Assembly: GCA_036971615.1 (NCBI GenBank)
Contig: JAYKKR010000037.1
Coordinates: forward strand, 248,001 to 312,000
Reading direction: 5' to 3'
Origin: Amyloporia xantha
Lineage: Eukaryota; Basidiomycota; Agaricomycetes; Polyporales; Adustoporiaceae
DNA: 64,000 nt
Part shown: positions 52,968-64,000 of the stretch, piece by piece
How positions within the stretch are numbered: position 1 is the stretch's first letter
Layout of the letters: the number at the start of each line of letters is the position of its first letter
Position numbers and translations under genes: made by a program
The notes under the pieces: generated by a model
Database searches by the model: none
The model's input: the letters and a program-made list of their open reading frames with translations, nothing else
Told to the model about the DNA's origin: nothing

Positions 52968-54606
52968 ATGTCGACTGCTGAACTAGGACCGTCCATCTCT
53001 CGCGCAGATACCAAGAACGACTACATCGACGAAAGTTTCGATGTCCCGGCGTCCACCCTCGAGTCTCAAGAGATAATCACGGCACCTAGGCCTCCACTCG
53101 ACTACTCTTCGCCTGGTGCTCTCGTCTCGAGTCTCTGGCGTCGCTTCAGCAGTCTCTGGACGAAGCGATTCATCTTATCTCTTCTCGCTGGGCAACTGGT
53201 CTCGCTTTGTATCACTTGCACGAATGTTACGACGACCGAGCTCGTCGATAGGAACTGGTCCTTGCCGACGACTCAGACGTGGTTCCTGTGCGTACTACTT
53301 CCGCTCCGATCTCGGGTCCGAAGCTTACAACTGCACAGGTACTTCTCGATCTTTGCGGTATACACACCGTATACGATTTATCAGTGTGAGTAGCCTATTC
53401 ATCGACAGATTCTCCGGTCGCTCAGACTGATCCGCAGATGGGTTCAAGGGGTGGCTAAAGATGATATACCGGGACGGATGGAGATGTAAGTCGTGGCTCT
53501 CCCTTCTGCCTGTCTCCGGCTGAATTGACGTCTGCAGACTTCATCCTCGCATGTTGCGACGTCGAGGGAAACTTCTTGGCCGTGAAGGTTTGCAGATTGA
53601 CAAATTTTGCCAGTGTCCGATACTGACCTCTGCGCGACCACATAGGCATACGACTATACGACGCTTCTGTCGTGCGAATTGCTGGATGCATGGGCAATCC
53701 CATCGTGTCTATTCTTCTCGTGGGTGTACATGCGCCCGCGGTACCGATGGTCGCAGCTGCTCGGTATCCTGATTTGCATCGGTGGCTTGGGGATGCTCGT
53801 CGCATCGGATGAGCTTACGGACAAGGACTGGCCCGCGCTTAGCCGTGCCAAGGGCGACGTGTTCATGATCGTTGGTGCGACGCTGTACGGCTTCAGTGAG
53901 TACTATTGCGTCGGATATGGTTAGCGAGAGGCCTCATTTTTACTCAATGCCTGTGTTTGTTAGCGAACGCGACGGAGGAGTTCTTCGTGCGTAAGTCCCC
54001 CCTGTATGAGGTCGTGGGCCAACTCGGGATGTGGGGCATGATCATCAACGGCATTCAAGCGGCCGGGCTCGAACACAAGGCGATGCGTGAGGCGACTTGG
54101 GACGGCAAGAACAGTGTGTCCTCCATGATTCTCTCCTTATAGACAGTAAGTGCTGATCATGCACTAGTCGGGATCCTCGTCGCGTACACCGCCTCGATGT
54201 TCATCCTCTACACCGTCGCACCAATGCTCTACCGCATGGCCTCGTCCGCCTACTACAACATCAGTATTCTATCGAGCGATTTCTATGGGCTACTCTTCGG
54301 GCTGTTCCTCTTCGTACGTTGTCCATACTCTTGGTATGACGGTCGGACTGACGTTATTGCATTTCGCCCGTTGCAGAATTACCGACCGTACTGGCTGTAC
54401 TTCCCCGCCTTTGTAGTGGTCATATTAGGATTGATCATTTACTTCTGGAGTGCGCCTCGTAAGTGGTTGTCTCCATTTCTGGTGTCATTGCTGGCATACT
54501 GATAACGTGGATATCAGCGGAAGCGCAGGGCAAAATCGAGCCTCGTGCACCAGAATATGTCAACAGGAGAAACGATCCCCTGCATTTCGTCGCGGGGCAG
54601 GTGTAA
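52968..54606 (+). CDS. SLC35F-type solute transporter (DMT superfamily)
   Basis: Multi-pass membrane transporter of the SLC35F1/F2/F6 (DUF914) family; substrate not certain. About eight exons. The cytosolic N-terminus begins MSTAELGPSISRADT. The first helix is RFILSLLAGQLVSLCITCTN. Spliced blocks then give YFILACCDVEGNFLAVK, AYDYTTLLSCELLDAWAIPS, RWSQLLGILICIGGLGMLVA, GDVFMIVGATLYGF, EEFFVRKSPLYEVVGQLGMW, ASMFILYTVAPMLYRMASSA and YWLYFPAFVVVILGLIIYFW. The order of helices and the DVE-N-L-VK motif match the family. The last exon ends QGKIEPRAPEYVNRR...GQV, stop at 54606. Junctions were chosen to keep frame and GT-AG borders. Confidence 0.85.
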
Positions 54607-54917
54607 TATTAATAGACGTGGGTCATCCAATAGGGTGCCTGCGATATACAAATCATGATCGACGACCCGATACGATTTATATGTAGCGCTACGACTGGAA
54701 TACAGGGTGGACGGAGAACTTTCTGATTATATTCTTGGTAGTACTGCGAGCTGCGATCTCGTTTACCAGAAGCAGAATTGAGAGTACAACAATCCCATAG
54801 CAAGTAAAGAGAATATGTCCGTGTGTAGGAGTGGGAAGACCGTGCAGTAATGATAGATAACTGAAGTAATAATAGACGGATGGAGTGTGAAAATAACTCA
54901 TATCAAGCTGCACAACA
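54607..54917. other. Convergent intergenic region
   Basis: AT-richer DNA between the stop codons of the SLC35F-type gene and the next minus-strand gene. It should hold both 3' UTRs. No feature recognised. Confidence 0.4.
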
Positions 54918-55716
54918 TTATACGACGTGTCGCGGCGGAGGGGGCTGCTGCGCCTTGGCGTGTTCCTCCTGCTGCTTCTTCCACTCTTCGAAAATCTTGT
55001 ACTGCTCCTCTTTGAGAGCCTGCATCTGTTGCAGATGCTGCTCCCGCTGAGCGCGATTCTCTGCGAGCTTCTGTGTTTGACAGGACGATTCAGTTCGTGT
55101 TACTACAGCGATAGACACTCTAGCTTACGGTCTTAAGGCTCTGTACTGTTGCGAGAACCGAATCAAGAGTCGCTTCAGACAACTCTGAGATCTGCATATA
55201 AAGCGATATATCATCAGTGAAAAGGATGCAAAAGCATCACGCAAGACTTACAGTGTCGGTCGCTTGTTTACCGAGTGCTTGCATGCGCTGAGCATCTGGA
55301 TCCGGACCGGGCATCGGTGTCGGTGGGATATGCGGAGTCTGAGGTACCTGCGGGGACTGCGGCTGTTGCCCCCACGACTTGTACCCGTTGTCCGTGCTCC
55401 AGGACCAGCCCCATGCACGACGATCGCATTCGCGCTTCTGCACGACCGCATCGCCAGAAGCACCATCGGAAGGATTCTTCGAGGCATCATCGATGCGAGC
55501 AGGGAACGGCGGCGCGCCTGGCGCACGGTAAGCATCCTGCGGAATGCGGTCACGCCAGCAATGTCGCCCATGCCATTCACGAGCCTCGTGCGATTTGTGC
55601 CAGAAGGTGGCGACGCCAGCGCCGATCACGAACCAAATGAGACGGCCACCACGCCGGTGATGGAAACCGCGCCAGTACTTGTGGCTGTAGGGATGCATGC
55701 CTGCCCAAGGGTGCAT
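54918..55716 (-). CDS. Small membrane protein with C-terminal coiled coil
   Basis: Not recognised as a named family. Three exons. The N-terminus MHPWAGMHPYSHKYWRGFHH is His-rich, followed by a single membrane segment (RLIWFVIGAGVATFW). Next come a Trp/Arg-rich segment (HEAREWHGRHCWRD) and a Pro-rich linker (PQVPQTPHIPPTPMPGPDPD). After two introns the C-terminus is a Gln/Glu-rich coiled coil (ENRAQREQHLQQMQALKEEQ, FEEWKKQQEEHAKAQ) and ends PPPPRHVV. The frame is open up to 55782, but the Met at 55716 gives a plausible N-terminus. The domain order suggests a protein anchored in an organelle membrane with a soluble coiled tail; that is inference. Confidence 0.7.
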
Positions 55717-55869
55717 GATGAAGAATATTGTGAGTGTAATGGAGGTGGAAGACGACCGGTGTAAAACCTGGATGCTGAGCACCGTCAGTCATGGTATGTC
55801 TTATATACAATAATGAGTCGCCCACCGTTGTCAATACGTCTGCCAGTGCCGAGCGCTTCCGTCAGTGGT

Positions 55870-56355
55870 TCAGCAAATATCAGTAGGGTATGGAGTGAGC
55901 CGAGGGTGGTCGTAAGGTAGCATGCATTTTGTCTGAGATGGCCCGTCGGCAGCGGAGGTCATGGTGGCGAATCTAACCAGGCACTGCCAGAAGTTGACGC
56001 GTATGCTCGGCAAGGCGCGTCTCTCTTCACATTCTTCACGTGACAAATACGTCCTCAACGCGGCGCACCTGAGTTTGTCCTGCCCTGCCGCATTCCAGAG
56101 TCTGACGAGTCCTTCGGCTTCAGTTGTGTCGATGAGGTGCTCTGGAGTGAGTCTATACATGTTGCGGTCTCCGGCCAGGCCTTTCCCGCGATAGGAAGAG
56201 ATAAAGCTACCTGTTTCTTTGTCTGGGTGTCTATGAATGGCTTCCTTCCACACAGCGAGATGTTTCCTTGCCAGGCATACCGCATGCCTCCCAATGATTA
56301 TCCAAAAAAAATTCAGTGGTTGCTCTGCTAGGGCATGGCGACACTGAGGGAACAT
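55870..56355 (-). CDS. Hypothetical protein, 161 codons
   Basis: An uninterrupted minus-strand frame with ordinary composition: MFPQCRHALAEQPLNFFWII, then KEAIHRHPDKETGSFISSYR, DTTEAEGLVRLWNAAGQDKL, RTYLSREECEERRALPSIRV. It lies between two well-supported genes. No family is recognised. The first exon may lie upstream, since the start context is weak. It could equally be a non-coding open frame. Confidence 0.35.
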   Translation of the reverse strand: MFPQCRHALAEQPLNFFWIIIGRHAVCLARKHLAVWKEAIHRHPDKETGSFISSYRGKGLAGDRNMYRLTPEHLIDTTEAEGLVRLWNAAGQDKLRCAALRTYLSREECEERRALPSIRVNFWQCLVRFATMTSAADGPSQTKCMLPYDHPRLTPYPTDIC

Positions 56356-56675
56356 CCCCTTGTCTTCTTAAGTTTCGACGCCACGCGGACCTCCCACCAG
56401 ACAGGGAATGTCAATACACAGCTAGAGCGAGACGTCGAGCCATTGAGATAGACCATCCAAGTCGAAACCGAGGTTCAGCGTGCAGTTCATATATAATTTA
56501 TGTATGATATATAGGCCTGATCGCAAGTGAAGTAGACGGCCAAGGGGTATCGGCGTTTCCCGCCGAAATACTAATCGTTATATTCGCACGCGATAAGTGA
56601 CTTAACTGACAGGTTCAATTATCCACCAACGCTGGTTGCCTTCCACGTCCACCGACCAAAGAAGAGACCGTAAAT

Positions 56676-58929
<2,254 letters not shown>

Positions 58930-59937
58930 AAGCACACAGTATTTGCGACGGTCACCGCGTAAAATTACTCATCTTGTCGATTTCCTGTGCATGTATATAT
59001 GCTGCTTTCTGTACTATATGACAATCGACCAATGCGTGTAAGTGCTGTTGGTTCTAACGTGGAGAGATGGTAGGCCGTGCTCACGCGATCGTAAGATCTT
59101 GTCCCTGTATGAGACCACTGTGGTAATATAACCAAGGGTGCACGAACGCGCAGAGTTTTCGAGGCGCAATGCAGAGTTCCTGCGACATCAGCGAGGCCAC
59201 CAATTCTATGAATCGGGGATCTTACAATTTCCGCCATTGACGGCTTGCGATGCCCCTAGTTGTGATCAACATTTGCTTTAATCTCACCGGTCGCCGTCGG
59301 CGACGAATTGGCTTAAAGGAACTTTGCCAAGTATCACCATGCGCACAGGCACTGCAGCTTCATGCTGTCCCCGGCAAGAAACTCTATTATCATGCAGACG
59401 TGAGATAACTGTATGTCTTTGAAACTTTCCCTATTGTAGTAAATATTGCTCTCGTATGGCGACAAGAATCCTGTGCCGAGCTGGCCGTATCGAACAAGTG
59501 ACCTAGGCTTTTTTTTCGACGACGTTGGACATAGTATCCATTGAAAGTCGGTTTGTCGCTCCTGATCAACTCTATGGGTCACTCTACATATCCAGACTTC
59601 CAACGACATAGGTCTGAAACGCGACGTGATGGCGAAACTCTGGAAAGCGGCACAGTCTGGTGCGGGCTCGCTCTGCCCAGGCAAATCGTCCGCTCGTTGG
59701 TTCCATTTAGGTATGTTTTTATTCATTGTCTAGACAATCTCTTTGATCCGTGTGAGGATTCGCAAGAGGCTGGACGAAGCCAACTCAATTGTCTCAGATG
59801 CCTGCCTCACACATGAGATAGCCTCATTCGGACCAGCCCTCTGGAGGTCGCCAATGAATGTGTACCGGTGTAGGCACTTATGGGGCTGACATCGGCATGA
59901 GACATGAACGTGATACACGTCGCATTTTCAGGTAAGA
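58930..59937. other. Intergenic region downstream of U2AF2
   Basis: No gene recognised. Open frames 59334-59726 (minus) and 59541-59816 (plus) show no motif. A short plus-strand frame from 59629 (MAKLWKAAQSGAGSLCPGK) with a donor-like site after it may be an unconfirmed exon. Confidence 0.35.
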
Positions 59938-60602
59938 TTGGCTTTGCGGGTCGCCCTAAACGCTGCAGACGGCAGAAATCTTTCGGAAGAGCGAATTCCT
60001 AGGGTCACGCCCGAGGGGCCAGGGCATGCTGTCATACTGCCTTCCGATCTTCTATCCATTCTATTCAACAAAATCCGGCCTCTAGCCATGATGAAGGCTA
60101 ATATGAAATTGTTCCGTTCAATCCGTTGCATGTATGTTCAATTTGTTCTACTCCCATTAGTAAGACACAAGAAATATCATGTGTGCTCGGCTGATCATGA
60201 AATGCAGTACATACTAAGGGACGAAATTTCGACGTGGAAATCTGCTCCTAAGTTGTGGGTTGTTCATCGAGAATGCTGGAAGGACTCCCTGAAGAATCTG
60301 GCATCGCCCCTCATCGATAGATTCATCAGGTATTCTCTGTGGTCTGTTTCCACCGATGTCGCGTTGCTCTGTTGTTTCGATGTTATGATTACAGGCTCGA
60401 TCATGCTTCTCGGCGAATTGCAGTATGTGTGCAGCAGAAGCAGTGTTCTTCGCCTTCCACGAAGGCTCAAGCTTCGCCCATTGGAACAGGGCGGCTAATG
60501 GATGCCGCAGTTTACCTTCGTCCAGGTGAACTTCTAGGAGCAAACCCTACGAAAACATTGCGTGCGTCGAAACTTCTTTTCGGTATCCCACCGTGGTACT
60601 AA
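59938..60602 (+). CDS. Possible gene, unrecognised (two exons)
   Basis: A frame from 59938 reads ILPSDLLSILFNKIRPLAMM, KKYHVCSADHEMQYILRDEI and LWVVHRECWKDSLKNLASPL. At about 60330 a donor gtattc and an acceptor attacag would join RFIR to LDHASRRIAVCVQQKQCSSP and on to a stop at 60602. The Cys/His content (CSADH, HREC) could be a zinc site, but I know no family. Amino-acid use looks natural, which raises the chance that it is real. It may be a decayed gene. Confidence 0.35.
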
Positions 60603-61337
60603 GATGCTGGTGATTATTCCGGCCATCAATGATTATCTGGAATTATTGGAATATCTTACCTCATATGCTATGTATAGCATCTCGGCCTGTCGTTCTGAAA
60701 CACTGAAGGAGCCCCTTATAGCCCCTTATGCGTCTGGGGCTGTCTGCGATCCACTCGAACACTCTGGACAAGGTCGTGACCAGTCGTAAATCCCAGACCA
60801 CCTGAACGCCTGCATCCGAAATAAATGCACAGCCATACAAGAGACACAATCTGTGTGTGGTCTGGAGATGTCTCCACCCGTCGCTGTTCCGCACCCGCTG
60901 GACTCATTCGATGTTTGATGCCATGTCATCATACCAGGCACCACCCCGTATACCGGACGCGGATCGATTCAATTATCACCGCCCGAAAAAGATGTATTTG
61001 AAATCATCACACGCTCTAACGCCTTCTTCGCAGGCAGGATTGAAATAAGCCCGAATATCTCGGGCACAGTAAGAGCGCATTTACAGTACTAGGTACAATA
61101 TGCACATGAGACCGTGCTGAACCTGTAGCACAGCAAAGGGTACATATATCTACCCTCCGACTTCCCGGCGACCTCCACCACCTCGGCCATACATATTATG
61201 TTGGAAGGCCACACAGCAGAGCTGATTTTGATAGCGTACATTCTGACTTCAGACCCAATGACATAGCAATAAACAGCACCGATATATATTCGCCATCAGC
61301 GAAACGCGAGTCACAGAACAAATATGCCTGCTCGTTT
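60603..61337. other. Unassigned stretch
   Basis: Nothing recognised. Small overlapping frames on both strands have no motif. The part next to 61337 would be the 3' flank of the membrane-protein gene. Confidence 0.35.
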
Positions 61338-62732
61338 TCAAACGTTGTAGTCACTTGAGACTCTCTTCACCTGCTGGCCAATTTCGTCCTCCTTATGGAC
61401 CACGCGTGTGATGTCGATGTCGACAGCAACAGGCCGCATGACATACGATTGCTCCACGTTGCGCCTTGACGTGATGCCAGCAGAAGAGGTGCCGAGTGAC
61501 GGATGCGCTTGCTGGGCCCATCCCAGACTCACGCGGACGTTGATGAGCATGAACGCAATGCCGGCGACCTCGCACAACGTGTCGACAAGAGTGTACTGCA
61601 CATTCGACGTGATTTCATACGAAACGAAGAAGGCGACGACGTAGATGCTGAAAATGTATGTGATCATCAGTGATCGATGTGCGATAAGATCGGCGGCACA
61701 TTGTACGTACGTATAGAAACCAGCGCTTTCGACGATTGTTGCCAGGACTCGCTATAGAATTGATGTTAGTCAGGTAGAGGACGTGACAATGTGTCGGAGC
61801 TGACCATGAGGTTTCCACCTCCATACGACGCGCCTGACCTCCGGCTGGCGCGCCATACTCGCCAAGCAATCAGAGCTATTACGATAGATTAGGACAGGTG
61901 ATACCACAGGGCAGGGGCAAAGGGCTTACTTGAGCTGTACACATTCGTGCTGTGCAAGCCAAGGCAAATCAGCAATGAGATGACAAAAAGCTACTTGAGT
62001 CAACGCACGCAAATGTGAAAGAATAGTCCGCCGTAATCCAGCGGGCCGCTTGGGAGACGAACACGGTGTTCCCGATGTTCAGCTGCGACAGCTGATACAC
62101 GATACCGATCCCAGATACTAAAAAAACAATTGAGTACATTGGATTGCTTGACCGCGAAATGTCACCGACTGACCGCAAAGACCCAGCACAGCCGTCGAGG
62201 GGAGTATAATCACATAGTAATTATAACCCCAGACAATCCACAAGCGATACACCTGGAAATAAATGCCGATAAGCGTGAATAAATCCACAAGAATACTTGT
62301 ACGACGTACAAACATGACGTCCGAAGTAATGAGTGTCGCGATCAAGAATGCAGTTTTGGCGACTTCGGTTGGATGTGCAAGATCGGCGTAGAAGAGCGTT
62401 GGGACCTTTCCCCCCTCGAAGTTGACAAAGGCATCGAAGAAACGAATGACCGTGAGGAGCCAATGCTGCATAACACGGCCAATATGAGGTTAGGCATTCA
62501 ATGGGATACATTTGAATCTTACCGCGGTCACAAATAGTGTTACGCATAATGCCCCGAAGAACACAGGAGTGAAGCAGGCTCGCCATTTACTGAACCCTGG
62601 AGACGCGGTCGCCGTGGCGCGTTGGATATGCAGATAAATGAAGGTTCCGCTGAGAAGGATGAAAAGACCGTAGAATACGCTCTCCAAGGGCACAGTGGCC
62701 ATGTTCGCATTGACAAGTGCGACCTGCGCCAT
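61338..62732 (-). CDS. Seven-helix membrane protein, Agaricomycete-expanded family
   Basis: Integral membrane protein of unknown function, in a family with many copies in mushroom genomes. At least seven exons with short introns. Spliced order: MAQVALVNANMATVPLESVF with ILLSGTFIYLHIQ, HWLLTVIRFFDAFVNFEGG, TAFLIATLITSDVMF, the signature VYRLWIVWGYNYYVIILPST, VSGIGIVYQLSQLNIGNTVF, ATNVYSSTLIAWRVWRASRR, RVLATIVESAGFYT, IYVVAFFVSYEITSNVQYTL and EVAGIAFMLINVRVSLGWAQ, then a polar tail ending VSSDYNV. YRLW.VWG followed by a LIA-RVWR helix and a V-ESA helix is characteristic. Start at 62732; a Met 18 bases upstream (62750) is also possible. Confidence 0.8.
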
Positions 62733-62750
62733 GATGAACGGTAGTCCCAA

Positions 62751-64000
62751 GCGGAGATTAAGTCAGTAATTTCCCCAAAGGTGACCGGTCGGGCTGTCGG
62801 AAATCGGTGCGTGGTGAGACGGAACCGGATTTCTTAAGTACGGAAGGATGGCGCCCATCCTCACACGCAGTATTCGTCAGGAAACCTCTACGGTGATCAC
62901 GTAACCCTGACAATTTGACAATGAGTTAGGCGAGATCCGCAGGCGCGAGCGAAGCCTACATGGTAAATGTTTTTCAGAAGAACGAATTCGATGGACTAGT
63001 AGAACCTTGTTACGATCATCAGAATTTCTGGTTCACCGTTTTGGATCCCACTCCTCCACTCATTCGTGGAAAGTCTCCATTCTCACTCGGAGCGACTGAG
63101 CAATATTATTACCGTTGAATATCTACATGAGAATAAAGCCAGGATGCAGAGCGGCCTGGAGGAAGATGAGGATCAAATTGTGATGGTCAGGGGAAACTGT
63201 GACTTGTTGAGCGTCTTCCGATTCCTTGATCAGAGAAGTGTCACAGAGTCATGCAGTGCCCACGGCATATGTACAGATCTCGCTCTCACTGTTGCCGTAC
63301 CTCTTTTGATGCGATAACGTTTGTCCAATCTTGTCCGGACCCTCGCCGAGGCTTTCTAGCTTGGAGAAGTCACTCGCCTCGAGCTCATTGGTGTTACCCA
63401 GTGATGCTCGCATAGTTGTAGCTACTCTCTACCGATCATTACTGCAAAGGCCTCTGTCTCACTGCCACAATACTCATGAACACGAATGGTGTACTGGCAG
63501 TGTAAGGAGATAGTGGATGGGTAAGCATGTCGTAACTGTACGACATTGATAGTGTGACCTACTCCATGGGGCACGGTCTCCGAGCCATCATTCGCTTGGG
63601 GTCCACTACACCTCTGTTGACAGTAGTTTCGCTGACGTCTCTGATCAAACCTTCAGATGGTATTAGCACCGAGCCTGCTCAGTCTTCGACAGACTAAATC
63701 AATTATCAGATCTCAGACAAAGCCCCAGAAATACCTAGGAGATATCGGAGTATGGTTCGTGGAGGTAGGTGGTTTCCACGTTATCACTCAGTCTTCTACC
63801 CAGCCTTCTACAGATGAAAAGGGGCTTCGATGCCTGGTATTCGACTGAAGAGTTGCTCATTGCTGTTCAAAATCTACAGACTTCTGCAGAGCAAGGCATC
63901 CACTGTCATGACCTAAAGCAAACATTGAATGAGATCGTTCATGCCTGAAATTATAAACATGATGATCCGCTTACTTCACATCGTTAATAGGCATGCCGGT
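62751..64000. other. Right end of the window, no gene seen
   Basis: 1.25 kb without a recognisable gene. Open frames at 63066-63317 and 63657-63848 (plus) carry no motif. The first part is the likely promoter of the membrane-protein gene. Confidence 0.4.

Overview
The window looks like a nuclear contig of a mushroom-forming basidiomycete (Agaricomycotina, probably Agaricomycetes). Genes are dense and split by many short introns of about 50-60 bp. Several families are typical of these fungi: a seven-helix membrane protein with a YRLWIVWG motif, DUF6699-like proteins, a chromodomain Ty3/gypsy element of the Tf1/sushi type and a Tad-like LINE. No rRNA, tRNA or CRISPR was recognised.

Region 1 (1-3560) starts with the N-terminal part of DNA ligase IV on the minus strand, cut by the window edge. 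It continues with gene-poor sequence and a decayed copy of a GFA-family gene.

Region 2 (3562-26785) is a nest of structures. The base is a large, nearly perfect inverted repeat: arms of about 1.93 kb, a 126-bp spacer, and a DUF6699-like gene at the outer end of each arm. Each arm also carries a 206-bp poly(A)-tailed SINE-like insertion and a 111-bp foldback MITE. A complete Ty3/gypsy chromovirus (5974-25208, TSD ataac) sits in the SINE copy of the right arm. It was hit twice: by a 4.06-kb foldback element made of two inverted GC-rich minisatellite arrays, inside gag (7968-12027), and by an 8.3-kb LINE with two long open frames, inside the 3' LTR (16377-24656). The gypsy RNA start and the sequence after the 5' LTR share 11 complementary bases, as in Tf1-type self-priming.

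Region 3 (26786-35470) holds a fragment of a glycogen debranching enzyme gene on the plus strand, an apparently intact GFA-family gene and the complete glycogen debranching enzyme gene on the minus strand.

Region 4 (35471-40153) is gene-poor. It has a possible promoter with a CRE-like site and a cluster of CACGTG sites, short repeats and a Helitron-like 3' terminus.

Region 5 (40154-62750) is ordinary housekeeping sequence: SGF73 (SAGA), PAT1 (mRNA decapping), a type II membrane glycosyltransferase-like protein, TMA16 (ribosome biogenesis), a Hsl1/Gin4-type kinase, an SLC35F-type transporter, a small membrane protein with a coiled coil, the U2AF large subunit and the seven-helix membrane protein. 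Apart from the shared intergenic regions noted in the entries these genes look independent; I see no gene cluster for one pathway. The last 1.25 kb shows no gene.
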